From the NCBI RefSeq assembly GCF_003259955.1, contig NZ_QLMK01000001.1, positions 62,001 to 126,000 of the forward strand: 64,000 bases of DNA. The letters are read 5' to 3'. The stretch is from Falsochrobactrum ovis (lineage in GTDB: Bacteria; Pseudomonadota; Alphaproteobacteria; Rhizobiales; Rhizobiaceae). Of this stretch, positions 1-10,039 are shown piece by piece. Position numbers and translations under genes: made by a program. The notes under the pieces are model-generated. The model made no database searches and was not told the origin of the DNA. It saw only the letters and a program-made list of their open reading frames with translations. Each line of letters begins with the position of its first letter. Within the stretch, counting starts at the first letter, position 1.

Positions 1-994
1 GTCCAATATTGTGCTCAGCCAGATCGCTGAACACGAGCCTTATGGTGGTGTGGTGCCGGAAATAGCCGCCCGCGCCCATGTTGAAGCCCTCGATACCCTT
101 ATCGAGAAGGCTTTGAGTGAGGCTGGCATGAAGCTTGATGAGGTCGATGCCATTGCTGCAACCGCAGGCCCCGGCCTGATCGGTGGATTGATTGTCGGAC
201 TGATGACCGCCAAGGCGCTCGCTTTGGCGTCGGGCAAGCCTTTTTATGCTATCAACCATCTCGAAGGGCACGCCCTTACCGCCCGGCTGACTGATCAGCT
301 CGATTTTCCTTATCTTCTGCTGCTGGTATCCGGCGGACATACGCAAATGGTGTTGGTGCGTGGCCTTGATGATTATGAACGGCTTGGAACCACGATTGAT
401 GATGCACTCGGCGAGGCTTTCGACAAAACAGCCAAGCTTCTCGGCCTGCCCTATCCCGGCGGACCTGCGGTTGAGCGCATGGCCAAACAGGGCGATGCCA
501 AACGCTTTGCCTTGCCACGCCCCCTCAAGGGCGAAGCGCGGCTTGATTTTTCCTTCTCCGGGCTCAAAACCGCCGTGCGCCAGACCGCGACAGAAATCGC
601 ACCACTGACAGATCAAGATGTCGCCGATATCTGCGCTTCATTTCAGGAAGCCGTCGCCGATACATTGTCGGATCGGGTTCGCCGCTCGCTTGAACGTTTC
701 AAGCAACAATTTCCCGACCATCAATCGCCCGCATTGATTGTGGCAGGTGGGGTTGCCGCCAATAAAACGCTGCGCGAGGCATTGGAAACGCTTTGCAAAA
801 CGCATGGTTTCAGCTTCATCGCGCCACCGCATGAGCTTTGCACCGATAATGCGGCCATGATCGCTTGGGCTGGGGCAGAGCGCGCCGCATCAAAAGCTGC
901 TGATTCACTTGCCATCGCGCCACGCTCACGTTGGCCGCTCGATGAAAAATCCGCACCCAAATTCGGAACCGGCCGTAGGGGAGCAAAAGCATGA
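1..994 (+). CDS. tsaD: tRNA N6-adenosine threonylcarbamoyltransferase TsaD (5' partial)
   Basis: Transfers the threonylcarbamoyl group to A37 of ANN-decoding tRNAs, in the cytoplasm with TsaB and TsaE. The reading frame is open to the left edge (codons from base 2), so the true start and roughly the first 30-40 residues, including the family's N-terminal GIETSCDET-type motif, lie outside the window; the GTG at 11 is not the real start. Visible motifs counted from that GTG: metal-binding HLEGH at 83-87, SGGHT at 107-111, then VAGGVAANK and CTDNAAMIA near the C-terminus. The stop overlaps the gpsA start (ATGA), indicating translational coupling. Family assignment is secure. Confidence 0.96.
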   Translation, partial: SNIVLSQIAEHEPYGGVVPEIAARAHVEALDTLIEKALSEAGMKLDEVDAIAATAGPGLIGGLIVGLMTAKALALASGKPFYAINHLEGHALTARLTDQLDFPYLLLLVSGGHTQMVLVRGLDDYERLGTTIDDALGEAFDKTAKLLGLPYPGGPAVERMAKQGDAKRFALPRPLKGEARLDFSFSGLKTAVRQTATEIAPLTDQDVADICASFQEAVADTLSDRVRRSLERFKQQFPDHQSPALIVAGGVAANKTLREALETLCKTHGFSFIAPPHELCTDNAAMIAWAGAERAASKAADSLAIAPRSRWPLDEKSAPKFGTGRRGAKA

Positions 995-1977
995 CGAAAA
1001 CACCCAAAATTGCCGTGCTGGGCGGTGGAGCCTGGGGGACTGCGCTTGCAGCAATGGCTGCGGCAAGCGGCCACGAAACTTGGCTCTACGCGCGCGACAG
1101 CAAAACCGTAAAAACATTGAATGACCAGCGCCGCAATCCGCGTTATCTGGGCGATATCGATCTTCCTGAAGGTATCCGCGCCAGTACCGATGCAAAATCT
1201 GTTCTGCATAAAGCCGATGCCGTACTTGCGGTTCTTCCGGCACAACTCATGCGCGATGGCCTATCAAGCTTGAGCGAACTTATCCCCTCCTCTGCTCCCA
1301 TTATCCTGTGCGCCAAAGGCATTGAGCGTGGAACGGGCAGGCTAATGTCGGAAGTGGTGGCGGAAGTTCTTCCCAATCACATAATCGCGGCCCTTTCCGG
1401 ACCAAGCTTTGCCACCGATGTGGCCGCCGGGCTTCCAACCGCCGTCACCATCGCATGCGAGCAACAAACAATTGCCGAACAGCTTGCAACACTTCTCTCT
1501 GGTCCCTCCTTTCGCTGTTATTCCACGACCGATTTGATCGGTGTCGAAATTGGCGGCGCGCTTAAAAATGTACTGGCCATTGCCGCTGGTGCCGCGATCG
1601 GACGCGGCTATGGCGCAAGCGCACAAGCAGCGCTCGTCACCCGCGGTTTTGCTGAACTGCGCCGCATAGCGCAAGCGCTGGGCGCACGACCGGAAACAAT
1701 CATGGGGCTCTCAGGTCTTGGCGATTTGATGCTGACCTGCTCATCTTCACAATCACGCAATTATTCCTATGGGCTGGCAATCGGACGCGGCGAAGACCTC
1801 ACCAACCTGCCGCTTGCCGAAGGTGAGGCCTCCGCCCCCATCGCCGCAGAACTGTGCCATAAGCACAATATTGAAGCTCCAATCATCGCGGCAGTGGCCG
1901 CTTTGCTTGCGGGCCAGATTTCCATTGATGAGGCCGTCACAGCCTTGCTTAACCGACCATTGAAAAACGAGGATTGA
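991..1977 (+). CDS. gpsA: NAD(P)H-dependent glycerol-3-phosphate dehydrogenase GpsA
   Basis: Reduces dihydroxyacetone phosphate to sn-glycerol-3-phosphate, the precursor of phospholipid backbones. The protein has 328 residues, normal for the family. It shows an N-terminal Rossmann motif [10 protein letters not shown] at 11-20, the substrate/catalytic segment with GGALKNVLA around residue 187, and a conserved GLGDLMLTC near 242. Its ATG overlaps the tsaD stop by four bases, so the two are probably co-translated; tsaD-gpsA adjacency is common in Hyphomicrobiales. Confidence 0.96.
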   Translation: MTKTPKIAVLGGGAWGTALAAMAAASGHETWLYARDSKTVKTLNDQRRNPRYLGDIDLPEGIRASTDAKSVLHKADAVLAVLPAQLMRDGLSSLSELIPSSAPIILCAKGIERGTGRLMSEVVAEVLPNHIIAALSGPSFATDVAAGLPTAVTIACEQQTIAEQLATLLSGPSFRCYSTTDLIGVEIGGALKNVLAIAAGAAIGRGYGASAQAALVTRGFAELRRIAQALGARPETIMGLSGLGDLMLTCSSSQSRNYSYGLAIGRGEDLTNLPLAEGEASAPIAAELCHKHNIEAPIIAAVAALLAGQISIDEAVTALLNRPLKNED

Positions 1978-1979
1978 TC

Positions 1980-2270
1980 ATGCTTTTCGCTATTTTGTGC
2001 AACGACAAATCCGAGCATCTGCAACTGCGTCTTGATACGCGTGCCGTTCATCTTGATTATCTCAAAGGTCTCGGCGACACGCTAAAATTTGCCGGTCCAT
2101 TTTTGGATGAAAATGGCAAGCCAAATGGCAGCCTTATCGTCGTGGAAGCGGCCGATAAAGCGCAGGCTGAGCAAATCGCGGCAAATGATCCTTATGCTCT
2201 TGCCGGGCTTTTCAGTGAAGTTTCCATCCGCCCATGGAATTGGTCAATCAACAATCCGGCAAATACATAG
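1980..2270 (+). CDS. YciI family protein
   Basis: Small protein (96 residues) of the YciI/dimeric ferredoxin-like fold, usually a dimer with an unclear enzymatic role. The conserved features seen are an RxxHLDYLK segment near residue 20, a GPFLDENG loop, and GSLIVVEA followed by an NDPYALAGLF segment. An in-frame TTG six bases upstream gives a slightly longer frame, but the ATG at 1980, just two bases after the gpsA stop, is the better start. Lies inside the tsaD-gpsA-yciI-EVE-methyltransferase operon, an arrangement seen in related genomes; no specific function can be inferred from that. Confidence 0.85.
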   Translation: MLFAILCNDKSEHLQLRLDTRAVHLDYLKGLGDTLKFAGPFLDENGKPNGSLIVVEAADKAQAEQIAANDPYALAGLFSEVSIRPWNWSINNPANT

Positions 2271-2278
2271 GAAAAATT

Positions 2279-2707
2279 ATGAATTACTGGCTGTTCAAAT
2301 CCGAACCCTCCACATGGTCATGGGAAATGCAAAAAGCTCGTGGCGAACAAGGCGAAGAATGGGACGGCGTGCGCAATTATCAGGCACGCAACAATATGCG
2401 CGCCATGCAGCTGGGTGATCGTGGCTTTTTCTATCATTCCAATGAAGGTTTGGAAGTGGTCGGCATTGTCGAAGTCTGCGCTCTGGCTCACCCTGATTCG
2501 ACGACGGACGACCCGCGCTGGGAATGTGTCGATATCAAAGCCATTTGCGACATGCCAAAACCCGTCACGCTGAAAGAGGTTAAGGCAAACCCAAAGCTGC
2601 AAAATATGGCGCTGGTCACATCCATGCGTCTTTCAGTCCAGCCTGTGCGGGAAGACGAATGGATTGAGGTTTGCCGCATGGGCGGTCTGGATCCAAGCAA
2701 AATCTGA
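2279..2707 (+). CDS. EVE domain-containing protein
   Basis: 142-residue EVE (PUA-like) protein of the thymocyte-nuclear-protein-1 type. The start MNYWLFKSEPSTWSW is typical, followed by WDGVRNYQARNNMR and a GDRGFFYHSN segment. EVE domains belong to the PUA superfamily and are thought to read modified bases in nucleic acids; whether this one does is unknown. The 2279 ATG was preferred over an in-frame upstream ATG at 2234 that overlaps yciI, because the family begins at MNYW. Its TGA overlaps the next start (TGATG). Confidence 0.9.
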   Translation: MNYWLFKSEPSTWSWEMQKARGEQGEEWDGVRNYQARNNMRAMQLGDRGFFYHSNEGLEVVGIVEVCALAHPDSTTDDPRWECVDIKAICDMPKPVTLKEVKANPKLQNMALVTSMRLSVQPVREDEWIEVCRMGGLDPSKI

Positions 2708-3363
2708 TGCAAATATTGGCGGAGAAAGACATAGGCGGCTTCATATTGGCAAATACTGGCCTGCATACTCCGCCCCATGTGCCTGAGATCCGTCTTTATC
2801 TTGCCGATGAAGCTCACGATCTCTGGCACAAGACCGAGGAAGAACTTGCGACAATCGGCCTGCCTCCGCCCTTCTGGGCCTTTGCCTGGGCGGGCGGGCA
2901 GAGCGTTGCGCGTTATATCCTTGATCATCCAGAAGTCGTGGCGGGTAAAACCGTGCTGGATTTTGCTTCCGGCTCCGGCCTCATCGCGATTGCCGCCGCA
3001 AAATCCGGTGCGCGCGATATACTCGCGACAGATATTGACACATTCGCCCCCTTTGCCATGCGCCTGAATGCAGACGCCAACCACGTATCTTTTAGATCAG
3101 ACACTCAAGATCTGATCGGACAGGACCTTGGTTGGGATGTAGTTCTTGCTGGTGATGTCTTTTATGAAAAGCCGCTCGCAGAACGCCTTATTCCATGGTT
3201 TGATCAATTAGCCCAGCGCGGCGCCAGCGTGATCGTCGGCGATCCGGGCCGCGCTTATCTTCCAAAAAATAAGCTACGACGACTTGAGGAATACACAGTT
3301 CCGGTCACGCGAGCGTTGGAGGATGCTGAAATCAAACGCACGACCGTCTGGGCCTATGGCTAA
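2707..3363 (+). CDS. ETFB lysine methyltransferase-like class I SAM methyltransferase
   Basis: Class I SAM-dependent methyltransferase of 218 residues. The SAM-binding loop VLDFASGSGLIAIAAAK sits near residue 80, an acidic motif II ATDID follows, and the post-II motif GDVFYEKPLAE resembles the DVFYE signature of the METTL20/ETFBKMT group. Bacterial members of that group (for example in Agrobacterium) methylate lysines in ETF-beta and ribosomal protein L7/L12, so that is the likely activity here; the substrate is inferred. Start at 2707 overlaps the EVE stop by one base. It meets the L,D-transpeptidase tail to tail with overlapping stop codons. Confidence 0.8.
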   Translation: MQILAEKDIGGFILANTGLHTPPHVPEIRLYLADEAHDLWHKTEEELATIGLPPPFWAFAWAGGQSVARYILDHPEVVAGKTVLDFASGSGLIAIAAAKSGARDILATDIDTFAPFAMRLNADANHVSFRSDTQDLIGQDLGWDVVLAGDVFYEKPLAERLIPWFDQLAQRGASVIVGDPGRAYLPKNKLRRLEEYTVPVTRALEDAEIKRTTVWAYG

Positions 3364-4004
3364 CGCAGCACTTCAATTCTTGTATCGCGGCTCAGATAAG
3401 GCAAAAGTCGCATCATATTCTCACGGCTAAGCGCGATGCAGCCTTCCGTTGGCTTATAGTCCGGCTTAGCAAGATGAAAAAAGATCGCGCTGCCACGGCC
3501 ACGTTTGCGCGGGCTTATATTCCACTCCATCACGATACAGAGATCATAAAGCCCATCATCGCGCCACATCTTCTCATGCCCCACCGGATAAGGTAGCCGG
3601 ACAAGCCGATTATAATTGGCGTCTGCGGGCGTATCGCACCAGCCGTCACTTTTTCTGATAGGATGCATAGGCAACATGGTCGCGGGCAGCCTTATTCTGT
3701 CTGCGCGATAATAACCGTAAAGCAACTGCATCGAAGCCAATGGCGTCGCACCATCCCCCTCGCGCTTGAAAGCGCTAATGCCCCCCTTGCCAAGTGCGCA
3801 TGGGAGCACCAGATTGTTTGCAACAAGCAATCCTTGCGTTTTGCTCAAGGGTTTTGCGCGAACCTGAATGATATTCCTGGCCTCACTGTGTAGCGAACTA
3901 CTCGACGGTGACCGGTTATCACGATGTTTATGCAACCTTTGCAAAGCCGAAAGCCTTTCTGTTTTGGCGACTTCAACTTGTCGCCAATAAATGTCATAAA
4001 ACAA
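3360..4004 (-). CDS. L,D-transpeptidase (YkuD-like) family protein
   Basis: YkuD-fold enzyme; family members make 3-3 peptidoglycan cross-links or attach proteins to meso-diaminopimelate in the periplasm. The catalytic signature is visible as an HLAKPDYKPTEGCIALS stretch (His, then Cys) about 25 residues from the C-terminus, preceded by LPCALGKGG and EGDGATPLASM segments typical of the short, mostly cytosolic-looking annotated members. There is no clear signal peptide. The N-terminal 20-30 residues in the longest frame look unlike the family; a TTG at 3935 (191 residues) is an alternative start. Divergent from the CenR-like regulator with about 40 bases between, so shared or cross-regulation is plausible. 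Confidence 0.82.
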   Translation of the reverse strand: MFYDIYWRQVEVAKTERLSALQRLHKHRDNRSPSSSSLHSEARNIIQVRAKPLSKTQGLLVANNLVLPCALGKGGISAFKREGDGATPLASMQLLYGYYRADRIRLPATMLPMHPIRKSDGWCDTPADANYNRLVRLPYPVGHEKMWRDDGLYDLCIVMEWNISPRKRGRGSAIFFHLAKPDYKPTEGCIALSRENMMRLLPYLSRDTRIEVLR

Positions 4005-4040
4005 TCAGATCGATTGATGCAAAGTTTACCGAGGACAAAT

Positions 4041-4724
4041 ATGACCGGTCGTACCATACTGATAGTAGATGATGATGATGATCTGCGCAGCATCCTCGTC
4101 GAGCAGTTAGAGCTGAGCGGGGAATTCCATATTCGTCAAGAAAACAATGCGACTTCTGGCATGCAGACAGCGCGGGAGAATCATGTCGATCTTCTGATTA
4201 TGGATGTCGGTCTTCCGGATATGGATGGCCGTGATGCTGTTCGAGAGCTCCGGCACGGGGGCTTTAAAGCGCCCATCATCATGCTGACCGCCCAAGACAC
4301 TGATTCCGATACGATACTTGGCCTTGAATCTGGCGCCAACGACTATGTGACCAAACCGTTTAAATTTGCGGTTCTTCTGGCTCGCATTCGCGCCCAGTTG
4401 CGCCAGCATGAACAAAGCGAAGACGCGACATTCACCGTCGGCCCCTATACATTCAGGCCCGGGCAAAAGCTTCTGCTCGGTGAAAATGGCGACAAGATCC
4501 GACTAACGGAAAAAGAATCTGCCATTATCAAATATCTCTATCGTGCTGGCGACAAAGTCATTGGCCGCGACATCCTGCTTGAGGAGGTTTGGGGGTATAA
4601 TTCCGGGGTGACCACCCACACGCTGGAAACCCACGTCTATCGTTTGCGTCAAAAAATCGAGAAGGATCCATCCAATGCGACCCTTCTGGTAACAGAAAGC
4701 GGGGGATATAAGCTTGTTCCATGA
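4041..4724 (+). CDS. cenR: OmpR-family response regulator, CenR type
   Basis: Two-component response regulator (227 residues). Receiver domain with acidic pocket DDDDD at 10-14, phospho-acceptor Asp55 in MDVGLPDMDG, Thr83 and Lys105; then a winged-helix DNA-binding domain (about 130-227) ending LLVTESGGYKLVP. The linker block KPFKFAVLLARIRAQLRQHE and the C-terminal helices look like CenR, the cell-envelope regulator of Caulobacter that is also important for envelope integrity in Brucella; this match is from memory. Start chosen at 4041 because of the GAGGA ribosome site at 4031 and the receiver beginning directly after it. No histidine kinase is adjacent; CenK lies elsewhere in other genomes. 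Confidence 0.8.
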   Translation: MTGRTILIVDDDDDLRSILVEQLELSGEFHIRQENNATSGMQTARENHVDLLIMDVGLPDMDGRDAVRELRHGGFKAPIIMLTAQDTDSDTILGLESGANDYVTKPFKFAVLLARIRAQLRQHEQSEDATFTVGPYTFRPGQKLLLGENGDKIRLTEKESAIIKYLYRAGDKVIGRDILLEEVWGYNSGVTTHTLETHVYRLRQKIEKDPSNATLLVTESGGYKLVP

Positions 4725-4758
4725 TGGACAGCAGCCAATGCGGGTATATTGAGTCCTC

Positions 4759-5220
4759 ATGGCGCTCGATGATGATATTCGCATTCTCAGTACAGTTGGC
4801 CTGTTCGAGTCTTTTACGCCCGAACAGCTAAGGCTGCTTGCCTTCGGCGCAGAACGGCTTGTGCTGCGCGCTGGTCGCGAGCTTTTCCGTGAAGGGCAAA
4901 GTGCTGATTGCGGATATATTATCGTATCTGGCAATATTACTTTGTTTCAGGAAACCGAAACCCAGCGGGTCAAAATTCGCACTGTCGGTCCCGGCGCGAT
5001 GCTCGGTGAAATGGCGTTGATTGCCCAGACCTCTCGCCTAACCGGTGCCGTGGCTGAAGAAGAAACCGAAGTCATTCGCATCAGCCGGGCGATTTTCCGC
5101 CGCATATTGGAAGAATATCCAGACGCCGCTGCCTCGCTTCACGCGCATATCAGTCGCGATCTGCTGCAATTGATTAGCGAAATTGAGGCCGTGGCCCCCC
5201 ATCTGCAAACCGACGATTAA
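4759..5220 (+). CDS. Stand-alone cyclic nucleotide-binding domain protein
   Basis: 153-residue protein consisting of one Crp-type cyclic nucleotide-binding beta-barrel (about residues 10-125: LFREGQSADCGYIIVSGN, then GPGAMLGEMALI) plus a C-terminal helix. There is no helix-turn-helix, so it is not a Crp/Fnr transcription factor. The phosphate-binding cassette GEMALIAQTSRLTGAV has the GE(M/L)AL and R(S/T)A-like pattern of real ligand binders in part, with RLTGAV in place of RxA. It lies 34 bases after cenR on the same strand and is probably co-transcribed, ending in a bidirectional terminator. Function unknown. Confidence 0.8.
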   Translation: MALDDDIRILSTVGLFESFTPEQLRLLAFGAERLVLRAGRELFREGQSADCGYIIVSGNITLFQETETQRVKIRTVGPGAMLGEMALIAQTSRLTGAVAEEETEVIRISRAIFRRILEEYPDAAASLHAHISRDLLQLISEIEAVAPHLQTDD

Positions 5221-5228
5221 CCTATGAA

Positions 5229-5255
5229 AAAGGCGGCCCATTCAGAGCCGCCTTT
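5229..5255. terminator. Bidirectional Rho-independent terminator
   Basis: Perfect 9-bp arms AAAGGCGGC (5229-5237) and GCCGCCTTT (5247-5255) with a 9-base loop, between the convergent cNMP-binding gene and argH. The A-rich left flank and the T-ending right arm allow termination in both directions. Confidence 0.8.
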
Positions 5256-5266
5256 CCAATATTAAA

Positions 5267-7452
<2,186 letters not shown>

Positions 7453-7465
7453 GCACCCCCGCTAA

Positions 7466-7519
7466 CTGGGCAACGGGTTCACCGGTCAGCTCGCTGCGCC
7501 CGGGCTCACGATTGCCCAG
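7466..7519. repeat. Nested inverted repeat between convergent genes
   Basis: Perfect 8-bp outer arms CTGGGCAA (7466-7473) and TTGCCCAG (7512-7519) enclose a second pair CGGG (7474-7477) / CCCG (7499-7502). It lies in the 106-base gap between tlpA and the UPF0178 gene. No T-run follows on either strand, so it is not a standard terminator; it may be an RNA-stabilising hairpin or a dispersed repeat copy. Confidence 0.45.
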
Positions 7520-7558
7520 CGATATAAATTATGCATGCAGTAGAAAGTTGCCAAAGCA

Positions 7559-8041
7559 TTAGCCTGCAACAAAGCCGGCCCGCTTCAGCCGGACAATGGC
7601 CAATTCCATTGCTGAAAGAAAAGCAGACCGGTCTTTGGCTGAGAATGGCGCTGGCCCGCCGGTGATCTCACCCGCAGAACGCAGGGAATCCATTAGATTT
7701 CTGGTTGCCAACCTATTGCCAATGGTCGACTCCGTATGTAGCCGGCCATTGGGAGCTATCACCACTGCGCCCTTTTCTATCGCACGGCTAGCAAGCGGCA
7801 GATCTGCCGTAATCACCACTGTGCCCGAATCACAATTTTCCGCAATCCAATCATCCGCCGCATCCAACCCATCCGAAACAATCACCCGCTCAACCTTTTC
7901 GGCATCACGTGGAATTGCGATGAAACTGTTTGCAACAAGAATCACCGGTAAATCATGACGCTCCGCCACCCGGTAGATTTCTGACTTAACCGGGCAGGCA
8001 TCCGCATCCACAAGAATACGGATAGGAGGTTTTGTTTGCAT
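7559..8041 (-). CDS. UPF0178 (YaiI/YqxD) family protein
   Basis: 160-residue member of the DUF188 family, a PIN-like fold of unknown biochemical role. Conserved features: DADACPVK at residues 12-19 near the start, [25 protein letters not shown] and the C-terminal [13 protein letters not shown] block. An in-frame GTG at 8059 would add six residues; the ATG at 8041 fits family length better. Single gene, convergent with tlpA and divergent from the EamA transporter. Confidence 0.9.
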   Translation of the reverse strand: MQTKPPIRILVDADACPVKSEIYRVAERHDLPVILVANSFIAIPRDAEKVERVIVSDGLDAADDWIAENCDSGTVVITADLPLASRAIEKGAVVIAPNGRLHTESTIGNRLATRNLMDSLRSAGEITGGPAPFSAKDRSAFLSAMELAIVRLKRAGFVAG

Positions 8042-8151
8042 ATTACTGTCCAGGTCCACGCTTTTCTGTAAATTGATCGCAGTATTCCAATTTATAAGCT
8101 AAACAACATTGCCTTGCCATTTAAGCAAACCTTACAACTGAAAGTACGTGC

Positions 8152-9021
8152 ATGATCACCCGCTTTATCCCAATCATGTTTGTCGTGCTCTGGGCCTCGG
8201 GCTTTATCGGCGCTGGTTTGTCGATGCCCTATGCCGAGCCCTTCACCTTGATGGCGATTCGTTTCTGCATTGCCGCCGCGATTATGACGCTATGGGCGCT
8301 GGCTAGTAAAAGCCTTTGGCCAAAAGGGGTGGAATTCTTCCACGCAGCCCTGATCGGCTCCTTAATCCACGGCATTTATCTTTCGGCTTTATTTTGGGCG
8401 GTAAATCACGGACTTCCTGCCGGAATGTCCGGGCTTGTTTCTGGGCTCCAACCCATGATGATCATGGTAATCGCAGCTTTACTGTTGAAAGAACGAGCCA
8501 CTCCCGCGCAATGGGCAGGCCTGCTGATTGGCTTTAGCGGCGTGGTTATGGTCATATGGCCAAAATTCTCGATCTCAGGCGGGGTCGATCCGCAAAGCCT
8601 CGGCGTGGCATTTTTCGGCGTTGTTGCAATCAGCATTGGCACGGTCTGGCAAAAGAAATTCGGAGCTGCTGGCGATCTCAAAGCTGGGACCGCGGTTCAA
8701 TATATTGCTGCCGCCTTTATCACCGGCATTGCCGCTTTTGCATTCGAAACCCGCATAATCGAATGGACGCCACAACTTATTTTTGCGCTGGCCTGGCTGA
8801 CGCTTGCAATCTCAATCGGCGCCATACTTGCCTTGATGGTGATGCTGCGTGAAGGCGCGATTGCTAAAGTAGCCTCGCTTTTTTATCTCGTGCCCGGAAC
8901 AGCCGCGTTAATGGCCTATCTGATTTTTGGCGAGACACTCAATCTCATACAGATTATCGGGATGATCATTACCACTTTGGGTGTCGCACTCACCACCCGC
9001 CGAAAAGTGACCAGCGCTTAA
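8152..9021 (+). CDS. EamA/DMT family transporter
   Basis: 289-residue inner-membrane protein with about ten hydrophobic helices arranged as two EamA repeats, the second starting near residue 150. The N-terminus has the familiar FVVLWASGFIGAGLS and the first repeat ends with LQPMMIMVIAALLLKE. Such proteins export amino acids or other small metabolites; the substrate cannot be told from sequence. Monocistronic by layout, converging on yihY. Confidence 0.87.
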   Translation: MITRFIPIMFVVLWASGFIGAGLSMPYAEPFTLMAIRFCIAAAIMTLWALASKSLWPKGVEFFHAALIGSLIHGIYLSALFWAVNHGLPAGMSGLVSGLQPMMIMVIAALLLKERATPAQWAGLLIGFSGVVMVIWPKFSISGGVDPQSLGVAFFGVVAISIGTVWQKKFGAAGDLKAGTAVQYIAAAFITGIAAFAFETRIIEWTPQLIFALAWLTLAISIGAILALMVMLREGAIAKVASLFYLVPGTAALMAYLIFGETLNLIQIIGMIITTLGVALTTRRKVTSA

Positions 9022-9028
9022 TCTGGGC

Positions 9029-9076
9029 CTAATCCATTCCGGGTCTAATCAACTCCGGGTCTAATCTATGTTGAGT
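9029..9076. repeat. 16-bp imperfect tandem repeat covering the YihY stop codon
   Basis: Three adjacent 16-base units at 9029-9044, 9045-9060 and 9061-9076. Units 1 and 2 (CTAATCCATTCCGGGT, CTAATCAACTCCGGGT) differ at three positions; unit 3 is more diverged and contains the last five YihY codons plus its TAG. On the minus strand every unit ends in ATTAG, so the stop-codon end is copied twice into the gap before the EamA gene. Confidence 0.7.
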
Positions 9077-9924
9077 TGGGGCTGCTGCTCGCGCTTGCGC
9101 AACATCATGATTGAAGCATTGATCTCAGCTCCCAGAATGAAGATCACCGAAAGCATATAAAGAAACACAATTGCCACCATGATCGACGCAAGACCAGCAT
9201 AGGTGGAAACATAATTGGCAAAAGTCGCCAAATATAAAGCGAAAGCAGAGGCCGATGCCAGCCAGGCAATCAGCGTAATTGTAATACCCGGTAAAATATC
9301 ACTGATCCTGCGTTTTCCAGCCGGAAGCCAAATGTGAACGAGAAACAACGCAAAAATCAAAACCACTACCGCAATTGAATAGCGCCAAACTGCCAGAGTA
9401 CCAGTGAAAGGCGCGATATCAGGAAACCATTGCTCGGCAATCTTGACGCCCAGCGGCGCGAGCACCAAAAGGAAGCTGATTGCCATTAAGCTAAGTGTCC
9501 CCAGCAAAACGAAACCCAGACTTTGCAGACGGCAAAATATGATGGAACGCTGATCATTCACCCGATAGGCGCGATTAAGCGCAATTCGCAATGCTTCAAC
9601 ACCATTCGATGCAAAATATGCCGCCGCGATCACACTCAATGTCAGCAATCCGCCCCGCTGTACGGTCAGGACGTTCATCACTTCATTCGCAATCGGGCCC
9701 GCAATATTAGAGGGCCACACGTCAAATATTACCGGTACGACCGTATCGGCAAATCGCTGTGCGCCTAAAAAGCTGGCCAGAGAGGTCGCAAAGATCAAAA
9801 AGGGAAACAGCGCCATCAGACCCGATAATGCAATATGGCTTGCATAAGCCCAACCATCGTCCCGACTAAAATGATTATAAACATCGAAAGTAATCTGACG
9901 GAGAAAACGCCTGATTTTTAGCAT
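9061..9924 (-). CDS. YihY/virulence factor BrkB family membrane protein
   Basis: 287-residue inner-membrane protein with about six transmembrane helices. The N-terminal block ends in DDGWAYASHIALSGLMALFP, characteristic of the YihY (formerly 'RNase BN') family; the family is not a ribonuclease and its function is unsettled, with some members proposed as transporters. The C-terminus is short and charged. Its last five codons lie within a 16-bp tandem repeat. Confidence 0.9.
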   Translation of the reverse strand: MLKIRRFLRQITFDVYNHFSRDDGWAYASHIALSGLMALFPFLIFATSLASFLGAQRFADTVVPVIFDVWPSNIAGPIANEVMNVLTVQRGGLLTLSVIAAAYFASNGVEALRIALNRAYRVNDQRSIIFCRLQSLGFVLLGTLSLMAISFLLVLAPLGVKIAEQWFPDIAPFTGTLAVWRYSIAVVVLIFALFLVHIWLPAGKRRISDILPGITITLIAWLASASAFALYLATFANYVSTYAGLASIMVAIVFLYMLSVIFILGAEINASIMMLRKREQQPQLNID

Positions 9925-10039
9925 CCGTAGATTATTCCCTTAGTGCGACCTAATACCCTCCCTACATCTAGTAATAAACTTAGGAAAGCAAGCCATACCC
10001 GTTTCAACCATGTGATGTGTCACCAGAAAGGTAAATTTG

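Noticed and set aside
721-1245. 174-codon minus-strand frame at the tsaD-gpsA junction
   Set aside because: Antisense to two clear genes in one operon; no family features.
4759-5220. cNMP-binding protein considered as a Crp/Fnr regulator
   Set aside because: Too short and lacks a C-terminal helix-turn-helix.
9029-9076. CRISPR-like or phage repeat
   Set aside because: Units are 16 bases with no spacers and differ from each other; a plain tandem duplication.
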